Assembly: GCA_030758115.1 (NCBI GenBank)
Contig: JANREX010000041.1
Span: forward strand, 1 to 32,550
DNA length: 32,550 bases
From: Paracoccaceae bacterium
GTDB taxonomy: Bacteria; Pseudomonadota; Alphaproteobacteria; Rhodobacterales; Rhodobacteraceae
Direction: 5' to 3'
Made by a program: the position numbers and the translations under genes. The notes beneath the pieces were generated by a model that had not been told where the DNA came from, ran no database searches, and saw only the letters and a program-made list of their open reading frames with translations. Each line of letters starts with the position of its first letter. The stretch's first letter is position 1. Shown here one piece after another: positions 22,872 to 30,872 of this stretch.

Positions 22872-23476
22872 TGCCGCTGATCGAGACATCCGCTGCGCTG
22901 CTGCTTCTGTGGGCCGTCATCGGCTATCTGATGGGATCGGTTCCTTTCGGGATGGTTCTGACCCGCGTCATGGGCCTTGGCAACCTGCGTGACATCGGGT
23001 CGGGCAATATCGGCGCGACCAATGTGCTGCGCACCGGCAGCAAGAAGGCGGCCGCCCTGACCCTGTTGCTGGACGGCGCCAAGGGGGCTGTCGCGGTGCT
23101 GCTGGCGCGCGCCATGGCGGGCGAGGATGCCGCACAGATCGCCGGGCTGGCTGCGATGCTGGGGCATTGCTACCCGGTCTGGCTGCGCTTCCAGGGCGGC
23201 AAGGGTGTAGCGACCCATATCGGGCTGGTGCTGGCGCTGGCCTGGCCCGTGGGCCTGGCCGTTTGCGCCACATGGCTGGTGGCGGCCGCGGCAAGCCGCA
23301 CCTCGTCGCTTGCGGCGCTGGCGGCGGCTGCGCTGTCGACCTTCTGGATGGTCCTGCTGGGTGAGGGGCAGGCCCTGTTGCTGGGTGCGATCCTGACCTT
23401 GCTGATCTTCTGGCGGCACCGGAGCAATATCAGCCGCCTGCGCGCGGGCACCGAACCACGGATCGGCAAGAAGTAA
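22871..23476 (+). CDS. plsY: Glycerol-3-phosphate acyltransferase PlsY
   Basis: Integral inner-membrane enzyme that transfers an acyl group from acyl-phosphate to glycerol-3-phosphate, the first step of phospholipid synthesis. The product is 201 residues with about five helices. The three conserved cytoplasmic loops are present: YLMGSVPFGMVL, SGNIGATNVLRTGSKKAAAL with LLDGAKGA, and the glycine-rich FQGGKGVAT with preceding GHCYPVWLRF. The ATG at 22871 shares a base with the stop of the pyrC-like gene (TGATG). A GTG at 22868 is an alternative. It is last in the plus-strand run and is followed by a strong double-hairpin terminator. Confidence 0.97.
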   Translation: MPLIETSAALLLLWAVIGYLMGSVPFGMVLTRVMGLGNLRDIGSGNIGATNVLRTGSKKAAALTLLLDGAKGAVAVLLARAMAGEDAAQIAGLAAMLGHCYPVWLRFQGGKGVATHIGLVLALAWPVGLAVCATWLVAAAASRTSSLAALAAAALSTFWMVLLGEGQALLLGAILTLLIFWRHRSNISRLRAGTEPRIGKK

Positions 23477-23491
23477 CGGCCAAGGCCAGAT

Positions 23492-23558
23492 GGGGGGCTG
23501 TCTGCCCCCCTACGTCCCTGCGGGACGCCCCCCCGAGGATATTTGCCGCAAGAAGAAG
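23492..23558 (+). terminator. Double-hairpin terminator with recurrent motif, copy 3
   Basis: Stem GGGGGGC/GCCCCCC (23492-23510, loop TGTCT) is followed by stem CGTCCC/GGGACG (23513-23527, 3-base loop), then CGAGGATATTTGCCGCAAG and AGAAG. It sits between convergent plsY and gshA. The T-rich part follows the hairpins in the plsY direction. Strongest of the three copies. Confidence 0.75.
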
Positions 23559-23579
23559 CAGGCCGTGTGGCTTGCGCCG

Positions 23580-24950
23580 TCAGTAGCTGTATTCGGCGTA
23601 GATCCGGCCAAGGTCGCCGTTCCATTCGCCATGATATTTCTCGAGCAGTTCATCGGCCGGTGTCTTGCCGGTTTCGATGCTGTCCTTGAGCGCATTGAGG
23701 AAATGCGTCTCGTCCGGGACAAGGCCACCTGCGCCGGGGCGCGCGCGCGCCTTGAGCCCTGCCTCGGACAGGGCCAGAACCTCGCGCGCCAGATCATGCA
23801 TGCGGATATCGCCGACCCGGGCCTGCAGCCCATCCACGCTGGCGGCGACGCGCAGGGCCTCGCGGGTTTCGGCATCCCAGCCCTTGGCGATGTCCCAGGC
23901 CGCGTCCAGCGCCGACTGGTCATACATCAGCCCGACCCAGAAGGCGGGCAACGCGCAAAGCCTGCGCCATGGGCCACCATCCGCGCCGCGCATTTCCATG
24001 TATTTCTTGATCCGCGCCTCGGGGAAGGCGGTGGTCAGGTGATCCGCCCAATCGCTGAGGGTCGGGGTTTCGCCCGGCAGGGCAGGCAGTTTGCCGGCCA
24101 GGAAGTCACGGAAGGACATGCCCAGCGCATCGATATACTTGCCGTCGCGGTAGACGAAATACATCGGCACATCGAGCGCGTATTCGGCATAGCGTTCGAA
24201 GCCGAAACCCTCTTCGAAGACGAATGGCAGCATGCCGGTGCGCGAGGCATCCAGGTCGCGCCAGATCCGGCTGCGCCAGCTTTTGTGGCCATTGGGCTTG
24301 CCCTCGAAGAAAGGCGAATTGGCGAATAGCGCGGTCGCGACGGGCTGCAGCGCGATGGCCACGCGCAGTTTCTTGACCATGTCCGGTTCCGAGGCGAAAT
24401 CGAGGTTCACCTGCACCGTGCAGGTCCGGTACATCATGGATTTGCCCATGGTGCCGACCCGGTCCATGTAGGAGGTCATCAGCTTGTAGCGCCCCTTGGG
24501 CATCTGGGGCATCTGTTCATGCGTCCAGATCGGGGCGGCGCCCAGCCCGATGAAGCCCACGCCCACCTTGTCGGCCACATCCTTGACCTCGCGCAGGTGC
24601 TGGTTCACCTCGTCACAGGTCTCATGGATGGTATCGAGTGCTGCGCCCGAAAGCTCAAGCTGGCCACCGGGTTCCAGGCTGACATTGGCACTGTCCTTGA
24701 CCAGACCGATCAGCTTGCCCGCCTCTTCGACAGGCGCCCAGCCATGGGCGTCGCGCAGCCCTTCCAGCACGGCGCGGACCGAGCGCGGCCCCTCGTAGGG
24801 AATGGGCAGCAGGCTGTCCTTGCAGTAGCCGAACTTTTCATGCTCGGTTCCGATGCGCCAGTCCGCCTTGGGCTTGCAGCCCGAGGCGAGGTATTCGGCC
24901 AGTTGGGAATGATGTTCGATCGGCCCGCCGCCGGACTGAGGGATGGACAT
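23580..24950 (-). CDS. gshA: Glutamate-cysteine ligase, plant/alphaproteobacterial type
   Basis: Joins glutamate and cysteine, the first and limiting step of glutathione synthesis. The 456-residue length fits the GCS2-type enzymes of Rhizobiales, Rhodobacterales and plants. Recognisable segments are RIGTEHEKFGY near the start, the ATP/substrate region EPGGQLELSGAALDTIHETC, GLGAAPIWTHEQMPQMPKGR, MMYRTCTVQVNLDFASE and PFVFEEGFGFERYAEYALDV. The C-terminal part ends LGRIYAEYSY. The start MSIPQSGGG at 24950 has GGAGAG about 6 bases upstream; a longer open frame to 25445 runs through the neighbouring gene and is rejected. It follows a membrane-protein gene by 53 bases, downstream of rsmE. Confidence 0.97.
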   Translation of the reverse strand: MSIPQSGGGPIEHHSQLAEYLASGCKPKADWRIGTEHEKFGYCKDSLLPIPYEGPRSVRAVLEGLRDAHGWAPVEEAGKLIGLVKDSANVSLEPGGQLELSGAALDTIHETCDEVNQHLREVKDVADKVGVGFIGLGAAPIWTHEQMPQMPKGRYKLMTSYMDRVGTMGKSMMYRTCTVQVNLDFASEPDMVKKLRVAIALQPVATALFANSPFFEGKPNGHKSWRSRIWRDLDASRTGMLPFVFEEGFGFERYAEYALDVPMYFVYRDGKYIDALGMSFRDFLAGKLPALPGETPTLSDWADHLTTAFPEARIKKYMEMRGADGGPWRRLCALPAFWVGLMYDQSALDAAWDIAKGWDAETREALRVAASVDGLQARVGDIRMHDLAREVLALSEAGLKARARPGAGGLVPDETHFLNALKDSIETGKTPADELLEKYHGEWNGDLGRIYAEYSY

Positions 24951-25003
24951 GCTGGGCTCTCCGAATTCTCTTGCGCGTCTGTTCAGTCGGCAGGAGTGCC
25001 GCG

Positions 25004-25531
25004 TCAACGCGGCAGTGTCAATCGCGCAAGCGGCGCATCGCGCTGCCATATCACGACGATGTGCGCCCCATGAGGGCGCATCTGGGCCAGCAACCGTTCC
25101 GTGCTGAGACCCGGCAGGGAGGCAAAGACATCGAACAGAGCGGCGGCATTCTGCGCGCTCAGCGGGATTTCCAGCATGGGTTGCCCGCCCTGATGCAGCC
25201 GCCAATGGGCTGGTTTGGCACCATGGTCGATCTCGAGCCGCACCAGTTCCGACAGGGCCACGACGCCCCCGGTCAGCGGGCCGAAGTAGGCGACCTGCCC
25301 TTCGGTGATGCTGACCACGCCCGGCCCGTCCTGACCGGTGGCAAAGCGGATCCGTTGCAGCCCCGTGAAGGCCAGCGCAAGGCCCGCCACCAGAACCGCC
25401 CAGCCGATCCAATGGAGCACGCCAAAGCTGGTGGCGATCCACCACAGGCCGATGGCCGCGACAGCCGCGCCGCCCAGCACGCTGCGCCAGCGGCGCAGCA
25501 GGGAAAGCGCCTCGGGACGCAGAAAGCTCAT
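25004..25531 (-). CDS. Uncharacterised membrane protein coupled to rsmE
   Basis: A 175-residue protein with two close hydrophobic segments near the N-terminus (VLGGAAVAAIGLWWIATSF and IGWAVLVAGLALAFTGL). A beta-rich C-terminal domain contains GVVSITEGQVAYFGPLTGG, LVRLEIDHG and WRLHQGGQPMLEIPL. The architecture suggests two membrane helices followed by a cytoplasmic PH-like domain, but I cannot name the family. The ATG at 25531 overlaps the rsmE stop by four bases (ATGA), so it is translated with rsmE. It precedes gshA in the same direction. Role unknown. Confidence 0.87.
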   Translation of the reverse strand: MSFLRPEALSLLRRWRSVLGGAAVAAIGLWWIATSFGVLHWIGWAVLVAGLALAFTGLQRIRFATGQDGPGVVSITEGQVAYFGPLTGGVVALSELVRLEIDHGAKPAHWRLHQGGQPMLEIPLSAQNAAALFDVFASLPGLSTERLLAQMRPHGAHIVVIWQRDAPLARLTLPR

Positions 25532-26292
25532 GCCGCGGGGTCCCAGTCGCCCAGCCGCATCTGCCAGAGCGTCAGCGCCGCGACCGCCGCCGTGTCCGCC
25601 CGCAGGATGCGGGGGCCAAGGCTGACCGGATGGCTGAACGGCAGGCCGTGCAGCCGGGTGCGTTCGGCCGGGGAAAACCCGCCCTCGGGCCCGATCAGGA
25701 TCGCCCAGGGTTGCGGGGGCTGACCCGGCGCCCGCGCCGGCAGGGCCGGGGCGGGTGCACTGGCGGCACCGCCATCGGCAAAGCCTTCGTCGCAGAACAT
25801 CAGCTGCCGGCCCGCAGGCCAGTCGGCCAGCAGACGGTCCAGCCTGACCAGGTCGGACACTTCGGGGACATAGGTGCCGCCGCATTGTTCCGCAGCCTCG
25901 ACCGCATGGGCCTGCAGGCGGTCCTGCCGGATCCGTTCGGCATTGGTGAAATCGGTCTGCACCGGCACAATCCGGGCTGCACCCATTTCGGCGGCCTTTT
26001 CCACGATGAAATCGGTGCGCGCCTTCTTGATCGGGGCGAACAGAAGCCAAAGGTCCGGCGGCATCCTGAGGGGGCGCGTCTGCGCCTCGCACAGCAGCAT
26101 CCCGCCGCGCTTGCCCGCCTCGGCCACGCGGGCCAGCCATTCCCCGTCACGCCCGTTGAACAGCAGCACCCCCGCGCCTTCGGACAGCCGCATGACCCCG
26201 AACAGGTAATGCGCCTTGTCCCGGTCCAGAGGAACGGTTTGCCCCGCACCCAGCGGTTGGTCTACATAGAGGCGGATTTTCGCATCACTCAT
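25528..26292 (-). CDS. rsmE: 16S rRNA (uracil-1498-N3)-methyltransferase
   Basis: SPOUT-class enzyme that methylates U1498 of 16S rRNA using S-adenosylmethionine. The product is 254 residues. The N-terminal PUA-like part contains KAHYLFGVMRLSEGAGVLLF and NGRDGEWLARV. The SPOUT core has LLFAPIKKARTDFIVEKAAE, PVQTDFTNAER, AAEQCGGTYVPEV, the SAM-binding knot ILIGPEGGFSPAE, and SLGPRILRADTAAVAAL. The start MSDAKIRLYVD at 26292 fits the family; no clear ribosome site precedes it. The start lies only 12 bases from the divergent ubiA start. A Pro/Ala-rich insertion (ASAPAPALPARAPGQPPQP) lies before the knot. Confidence 0.96.
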   Translation of the reverse strand: MSDAKIRLYVDQPLGAGQTVPLDRDKAHYLFGVMRLSEGAGVLLFNGRDGEWLARVAEAGKRGGMLLCEAQTRPLRMPPDLWLLFAPIKKARTDFIVEKAAEMGAARIVPVQTDFTNAERIRQDRLQAHAVEAAEQCGGTYVPEVSDLVRLDRLLADWPAGRQLMFCDEGFADGGAASAPAPALPARAPGQPPQPWAILIGPEGGFSPAERTRLHGLPFSHPVSLGPRILRADTAAVAALTLWQMRLGDWDPAA

Positions 26293-26304
26293 GAGGCAGA
26301 CAAT

Positions 26305-27276
26305 ATGACCGCGCCGGACCAGACGCCAGAGGCCAAAGGACAGGTTGCCGATGCCGTGCGCGGCAATTGGGTGGACCGCCTGGCACCACCCGCGACACGG
26401 CCCTATCTGCGCCTCAGCCGGGCGGACCGGCCCATCGGCACATGGCTGTTGCTGCTGCCCTGCTGGTGGGGGCTGACGCTGGCCATCCTGCATGACGGTC
26501 AGGCGCGGCTGTTCGATCTGTGGATCTTCGCAGGCTGCGCGCTGGGGGCCTTCCTGATGCGTGGCGCGGGCTGCACATGGAATGACATCACCGACCGCGA
26601 GTTCGACGCGGCGGTGGCGCGCACCCGGTCGCGGCCCATTCCGTCGGGGCAGGTCACGGCAAAACAGGCAGCGGGCTGGATGATCGCCCAGGCGCTGATT
26701 GCCTTCGGCATCCTGCTGACCTTCAACAGCGCGGCGATCGTGCTGGGAATCATCGCGCTGCTGCCGGTGGCGGTCTATCCGTTTGCCAAGCGCTTTACCT
26801 GGTGGCCGCAGGTCTTTCTGGGGCTGGCCTTCAACTGGGGCGCGCTGCTGGCCTGGACAGCCCATACCGGCAGCCTCGGCTGGCCTGCCGTGATCCTTTA
26901 CATCGCCGGGATCGCCTGGACGCTGTTCTACGACACGATCTATGCGCATCAGGATACGGAAGATGACGCGCTGATCGGCGTCAAATCCACCGCGCGGCTG
27001 TTCGGCGAGGCCAGTCCGCAATGGCTGACGGGTTTCATGTATGCCACGACCGCACTGATGGTGATTGCCGTTCTTGCGGCAACCCGCGCCGCCGGGGCGG
27101 ATATCCTGCCCAGCCTGATCGCCCTTGCCGGCGCGGTGGCGATACTGTTGCACATGCGCTGGCAACTGGCGCGCTTTGACGCGGAAGACATGCCGGGATT
27201 GCTGCGCCTGTTCCGGTCCAACCGGGATGCAGGCCTGCTGCCTGTGCTGTTTTTCGCCTGTGCCGCCCTGGTGTGA
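26305..27276 (+). CDS. ubiA: 4-hydroxybenzoate polyprenyltransferase
   Basis: Membrane prenyltransferase that attaches the polyprenyl tail to 4-hydroxybenzoate in ubiquinone synthesis. The product is 323 residues with about eight to nine helices. The first Asp-rich motif is NDITDREFDAAVARTRSRP, the second YDTIYAHQDTEDD, both of which bind the Mg-diphosphate. Another conserved stretch is RLSRADRPIGTWLLLLPCWW. The ATG at 26305 has GAGG 8 bases upstream; upstream in-frame sequence overlaps rsmE on the other strand and is not part of it. The promoter must lie inside rsmE. Ubiquinone is also the electron acceptor of the ETF-QO at the left end. Confidence 0.96.
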   Translation: MTAPDQTPEAKGQVADAVRGNWVDRLAPPATRPYLRLSRADRPIGTWLLLLPCWWGLTLAILHDGQARLFDLWIFAGCALGAFLMRGAGCTWNDITDREFDAAVARTRSRPIPSGQVTAKQAAGWMIAQALIAFGILLTFNSAAIVLGIIALLPVAVYPFAKRFTWWPQVFLGLAFNWGALLAWTAHTGSLGWPAVILYIAGIAWTLFYDTIYAHQDTEDDALIGVKSTARLFGEASPQWLTGFMYATTALMVIAVLAATRAAGADILPSLIALAGAVAILLHMRWQLARFDAEDMPGLLRLFRSNRDAGLLPVLFFACAALV

Positions 27277-27336
27277 TTGCACCCGGACCGGCAGCACCCT
27301 AAGACAGGAACATACAGAACCACGCATCGGGGTTTC

Positions 27337-29256
27337 ATGCGCTTCTCCGCCATCGCCATCGTCGCCATGACATTCCTTGCCGCCGCAGGTCTGAGCCTTG
27401 TCGCAGCAGGCTTTTCCGTCAGGGTGATCGAGGACAATTCCGAATATGGCGTGCGCATTGCGCTGGACGAGAACGAACTGCCATGGGCCGAGGTGCAGGC
27501 CAACGGGCTTCAGGTCGTTCTGACCGGCACCGCCCCTTCCGAGGCGTTGCGCTTCAAGGCGCTGTCGACAGCCGGGGGCATCGTCGATGCGGCGCGCGTG
27601 ATCGACGGGATGGATATCCGCGACAGCGGCGGCATCCAGCCGCCACGCTTCTCGGTCGAGATCCTGCGCAACGAGGGCGGGATTTCCCTGATCGGCCTTG
27701 TGCCTGCCTCGATCGACCGGGACAGCATCATGGCGCAGCTGTCACCGATGGCCGGTGGCGCGGATGTGACCGATCTTCTGGAAACCGCCGACTATCCGGT
27801 GCCGGAAAACTGGGACAGGGCGCTGAACTTCGGGATCAAGGCGCTTGAGGACATACCGCGGGCGAAAATCTCGATCGCGGCGGACAGGGTTGCGATCACC
27901 GCCATGGCGGACAGCGCGGAAGAGCGGCGCAAGCTTGAGGTCGACCTGGCGCGCCGGGTTCCCAACGGGGTGAGGCTGACGCTGGACATCTCGGCCCCGC
28001 GCCCTGTGATCACGCCGTTCAACCTGCGTTTCCTGATCGACGACGGCAAGGCGCGTTTCGACGCCTGTTCCGCCGACACCGAAGAGGCGCAGACCCGCAT
28101 TCTGGCCGCGGCCCGCGCGGCCGGCATGGAGGAAAAGGGTATCTGCACCATCGGGCTGGGCGTGCCCTCGCCGAACTGGGCGCGCGCCGCGGAACAGGCC
28201 ATCACGGCCCTGGCCGAGATCGGAGAGGGTTCGGTGACCTTCACAGATGCCGACATCACCCTTCTGGCGGCGCAAGGCACCGACCAGGCGCTGTTCGACC
28301 GTGTCGTGGGCGCGCTGGAAAACAGCCTGCCCGAGGTCTTTGCACTGACGGCCGTGCTGCCCGCGCAAGAGGTTGCCGAAACGAAGGGGCAGGCCGAATT
28401 CACCGCCGTGCTGGCAGAGGACGGCAAGGTCCAGTTGGGTGGCCGAATCGGTGACGCCACCAGCAGGACCATCATGGAAACCTTCGCCCAGGCGCGCTTC
28501 GGCTCGGAGGCGGTGCAGTCCGCCGTGCGCAGTGACGACACCCTCGGCGAAGACTGGACCGTGCGTGTCCTGGCCGGGCTGGAGGCGCTGTCGCGCCTGA
28601 CTTCGGGACAGACGACCGTGTCGCCGGACCAGTTGACCGTGACAGGCACCACCGGAAACGACCGCGCCAGCGCCCAGATTGCGGCCTTGCTGGCGCAGAA
28701 ACTGGGCGAAGCCGCGGATTACACGATCAACGTCACCTATGACGAGGCGCTTGACCCGGTTGCGGCCCTGCCCACCCCGCAGGAATGCATTCGCCGGATC
28801 AACGCCATCCTGTCGACCCGCAAGATCAATTTCGAACCCGGCTCCGACACGCCGGACGCCGCAGCGGCCGGAATCATCAATGACATTGCCGATATCCTGA
28901 AGGAATGCGGTGAACTCAGCCTCGAGATCAGCGGCCACACCGACAGCCAGGGCCGCGCCGAGATGAACCAGCGCCTGTCCGAGGCGCGGGCACTGGCGGT
29001 CCTGAACGAACTGCGCTCGCGCCGCGTGCTGACCTCGTCCATCACCTCGGTTGGATACGGCATGGATCAGCCCATCGCGGACAATGGCAGCGAAGAAGGC
29101 CGCGAGGCCAACCGCCGGATCGAATTCCGCCTGGTCGGACTCGACACCGAAGGCGCGCCATCAGCCGCCCCGGCTGATGCGGCCACAGGCACGGAAGGCA
29201 GCGGCGACCAGGTTGAAGGCGCAGAAGACACTCAAAAGCAAGGAACGCGCGAGTGA
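27337..29256 (+). CDS. OmpA-family protein with N-terminal anchor and BON-like repeats
   Basis: A 639-residue envelope protein. An N-terminal signal or anchor (MRFSAIAIVAMTFLAAAGLS) is followed by several repeats resembling BON or OmpA-periplasmic modules. One begins GLQVVLTGTAPSEALRFKAL, and later ones include VQLGGRIGD and LTVTGTTGN. The C-terminal OmpA peptidoglycan-binding domain (about 500-610) contains INFEPGSDTPDAA, LSLEISGHTDSQGRAEMNQR and LSEARALAVLNEL, then SEEGREANRRIEFRL. A short Ala/Gly/Glu tail ends it. GGGG lies close before the ATG at 27337. It probably links the cell wall to the envelope. Its stop overlaps the start of the next gene (GTGA). Confidence 0.92.
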   Translation: MRFSAIAIVAMTFLAAAGLSLVAAGFSVRVIEDNSEYGVRIALDENELPWAEVQANGLQVVLTGTAPSEALRFKALSTAGGIVDAARVIDGMDIRDSGGIQPPRFSVEILRNEGGISLIGLVPASIDRDSIMAQLSPMAGGADVTDLLETADYPVPENWDRALNFGIKALEDIPRAKISIAADRVAITAMADSAEERRKLEVDLARRVPNGVRLTLDISAPRPVITPFNLRFLIDDGKARFDACSADTEEAQTRILAAARAAGMEEKGICTIGLGVPSPNWARAAEQAITALAEIGEGSVTFTDADITLLAAQGTDQALFDRVVGALENSLPEVFALTAVLPAQEVAETKGQAEFTAVLAEDGKVQLGGRIGDATSRTIMETFAQARFGSEAVQSAVRSDDTLGEDWTVRVLAGLEALSRLTSGQTTVSPDQLTVTGTTGNDRASAQIAALLAQKLGEAADYTINVTYDEALDPVAALPTPQECIRRINAILSTRKINFEPGSDTPDAAAAGIINDIADILKECGELSLEISGHTDSQGRAEMNQRLSEARALAVLNELRSRRVLTSSITSVGYGMDQPIADNGSEEGREANRRIEFRLVGLDTEGAPSAAPADAATGTEGSGDQVEGAEDTQKQGTRE

Positions 29257-29579
29257 ACAGAACCGAATTCATCATCGCAACAGCGGTCATCCTTTTCGTG
29301 GCCTTCTGCCTGGGCTGGTTCGCCAACTGGCTGATCCATCGTTTCACCCGCGTGTCCAAGGCCGACATCGGAGAGCTGGAGCGCATGGCCCAGGAATTGC
29401 ACGAGGCCGAGGAAACGCGCGACCAGGCGATCACCTACATGCAGCAGCGCGAGGCCGAACTGAGCAATCAGCTGGCCCAGACCGAAGCCGAGTTGTCGGC
29501 CACGATGGAAGGTCTGCGCGAAGCCCGCCACGAGGCCGAGGAAATGCGCGCCTATATCGAACGTATGAACAACCGCTGA
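29253..29579 (+). CDS. Single-helix membrane protein with coiled-coil domain
   Basis: A 108-residue protein starting with GTG. One membrane helix lies at about residues 6-28 (IIATAVILFVAFCLGWFANW). A basic stretch and a long charged region (about 38-105) with heptad-like Glu/Leu/Ala spacing follow, such as ELSNQLAQTEAELSATMEGL, strongly suggesting a coiled coil. It overlaps the OmpA-family gene by four bases (GTGA), so the two are co-translated and may act together at the envelope. I do not recognise a named family. It is convergent with the kinase/PqqD gene 23 bases away. Confidence 0.88.
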   Translation: MNRTEFIIATAVILFVAFCLGWFANWLIHRFTRVSKADIGELERMAQELHEAEETRDQAITYMQQREAELSNQLAQTEAELSATMEGLREARHEAEEMRAYIERMNNR

Positions 29580-29602
29580 TCCGTTGCGGCACAAGGCCGG
29601 GA

Positions 29603-30871
29603 TCAGCCGGCTGCCGTGATCAGCCCTTCCCCTTCGAACGCGCCCAGCAGGTTGGCCACATCGGCCGCGATCTGCGCGGGCGTGGCATCCGGGAAAACCT
29701 CGGCCATCAGATCGGCAATGTCCTGACCGCTGATCGGCTCTTCCAGCAATGACCAGATGGCCCGTGCCACGGGATTGAGGTGAAAGTAGCTGTATTCGGT
29801 CGCGTGCCACAGGAACAGATCATCCTGCACGGCGCGCACCGCAACATGCGGGCTGCGCATGTAGCCTTGCGCCATATCCGCGGGCGGGCGCACCACGGCG
29901 GCGATCTCGGCGGGAAGGGGCGGCGCGACAGGCACCCCCAGTCGTGTCAGGCGATCCGTGGCAAAGGCGCGGCGCAGCAGGGCCACCGCCTCTTCCAGAT
30001 CGGAATAGGCCAGCTTGAGGCAGAGCACCCCCTCGACCATGCCCGTGACCTGGTCGAAATGTTCCGTTCCCTCACCAGGGGCCGAGATGTTCTGCCGCAC
30101 CAGGTGCTGTACCGCTTCGGTCGGCTCCATCCGGTGCAACTGCGCGGGAATGTCCTCGCCGCGGGCCAGCACGATGAAGACCCCGACCGCGGCACGCGTC
30201 CCGTGGGCTGCGATGTTCGGGCCGCAAAGATAGCCATAGCGCCGATCGGCTGGCCCCATATGGGCCGCCACATGGGCGCGGAAATCATCAGTGACGCTGT
30301 CGGGCAGCGGCAGGCGCAGACGTGGCGCGAACCCCAGCCCAAAGGCCAGCCCATCCTCCAGAACGGGCAGGATGTCATCGCAGAAGACGGTCATGTCCGG
30401 CTCGGCGGTCAGCCGCGCGATCAGCGTGCTTTTGCCTGCCCGCGCCGGACCGGTCAGCACGACCAGATGCCCGTTGATCTGAACCGCCCCGCAATGCAGG
30501 CCAAGGCAGCCGCGATGCTGGTTGCAAAACGCCTGGGACATATCGGCCACGACACCACAGGCCGCACTGGCCGCCATCAACCCTTTCAGCGGCGTGCTGA
30601 GCCAGGGAGAATGAAGATCATACCGCGCATCGCTGCCACGCACCCTGGACACAGGGTCAGGCTGGTCAGCGGGACTGACCGCGCCAGACATCGAAACGGC
30701 ATCTGGCACCCAGCCTACCGTCAGCGCATCGAGGGCATCCAGAACGCCCTGTGCGTTCTCCAGGACAACGGCGCCGCGCAGGCCGGGGTATGTCAGGTGC
30801 TGCACGACGGAAGAAGGCGCGCGGTCATCGCGCGCCTCCATGTTGACCTGCGTGCTGTCGCAGGTCGGCAT
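29603..30871 (-). CDS. HPr-kinase-like protein fused to a PqqD/RRE domain
   Basis: A 422-residue cytoplasmic protein. An N-terminal region of about 110 residues precedes an HprK-like kinase core: HCGAVQING, P-loop VVLTGPARAGKSTL (Gly141 to Thr149) and VFCDDILPVLEDG with the paired Asp165/Asp166. The last 80 residues (about 340-418) match the PqqD/RRE fold: LNPVARAIWSLLEEPISGQD followed by FPDATPAQIAADVANLLGAF. HprK-like enzymes phosphorylate serine, including in some lasso-peptide clusters, and RRE domains bind leader peptides. The start at 30871 follows the stop of the Ser-rich peptide gene by one base (TGATATG); ATG 30841 is an alternative. Modification of that peptide is inferred. Confidence 0.85.
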   Translation of the reverse strand: MPTCDSTQVNMEARDDRAPSSVVQHLTYPGLRGAVVLENAQGVLDALDALTVGWVPDAVSMSGAVSPADQPDPVSRVRGSDARYDLHSPWLSTPLKGLMAASAACGVVADMSQAFCNQHRGCLGLHCGAVQINGHLVVLTGPARAGKSTLIARLTAEPDMTVFCDDILPVLEDGLAFGLGFAPRLRLPLPDSVTDDFRAHVAAHMGPADRRYGYLCGPNIAAHGTRAAVGVFIVLARGEDIPAQLHRMEPTEAVQHLVRQNISAPGEGTEHFDQVTGMVEGVLCLKLAYSDLEEAVALLRRAFATDRLTRLGVPVAPPLPAEIAAVVRPPADMAQGYMRSPHVAVRAVQDDLFLWHATEYSYFHLNPVARAIWSLLEEPISGQDIADLMAEVFPDATPAQIAADVANLLGAFEGEGLITAAG

Positions 30872-30872
30872 A

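Noticed and set aside
25630-26304. Long 5' extension of ubiA
   Set aside because: The extension is antisense to rsmE, whose SPOUT motifs are clear, and UbiA family proteins begin near residue 1 of the chosen start.
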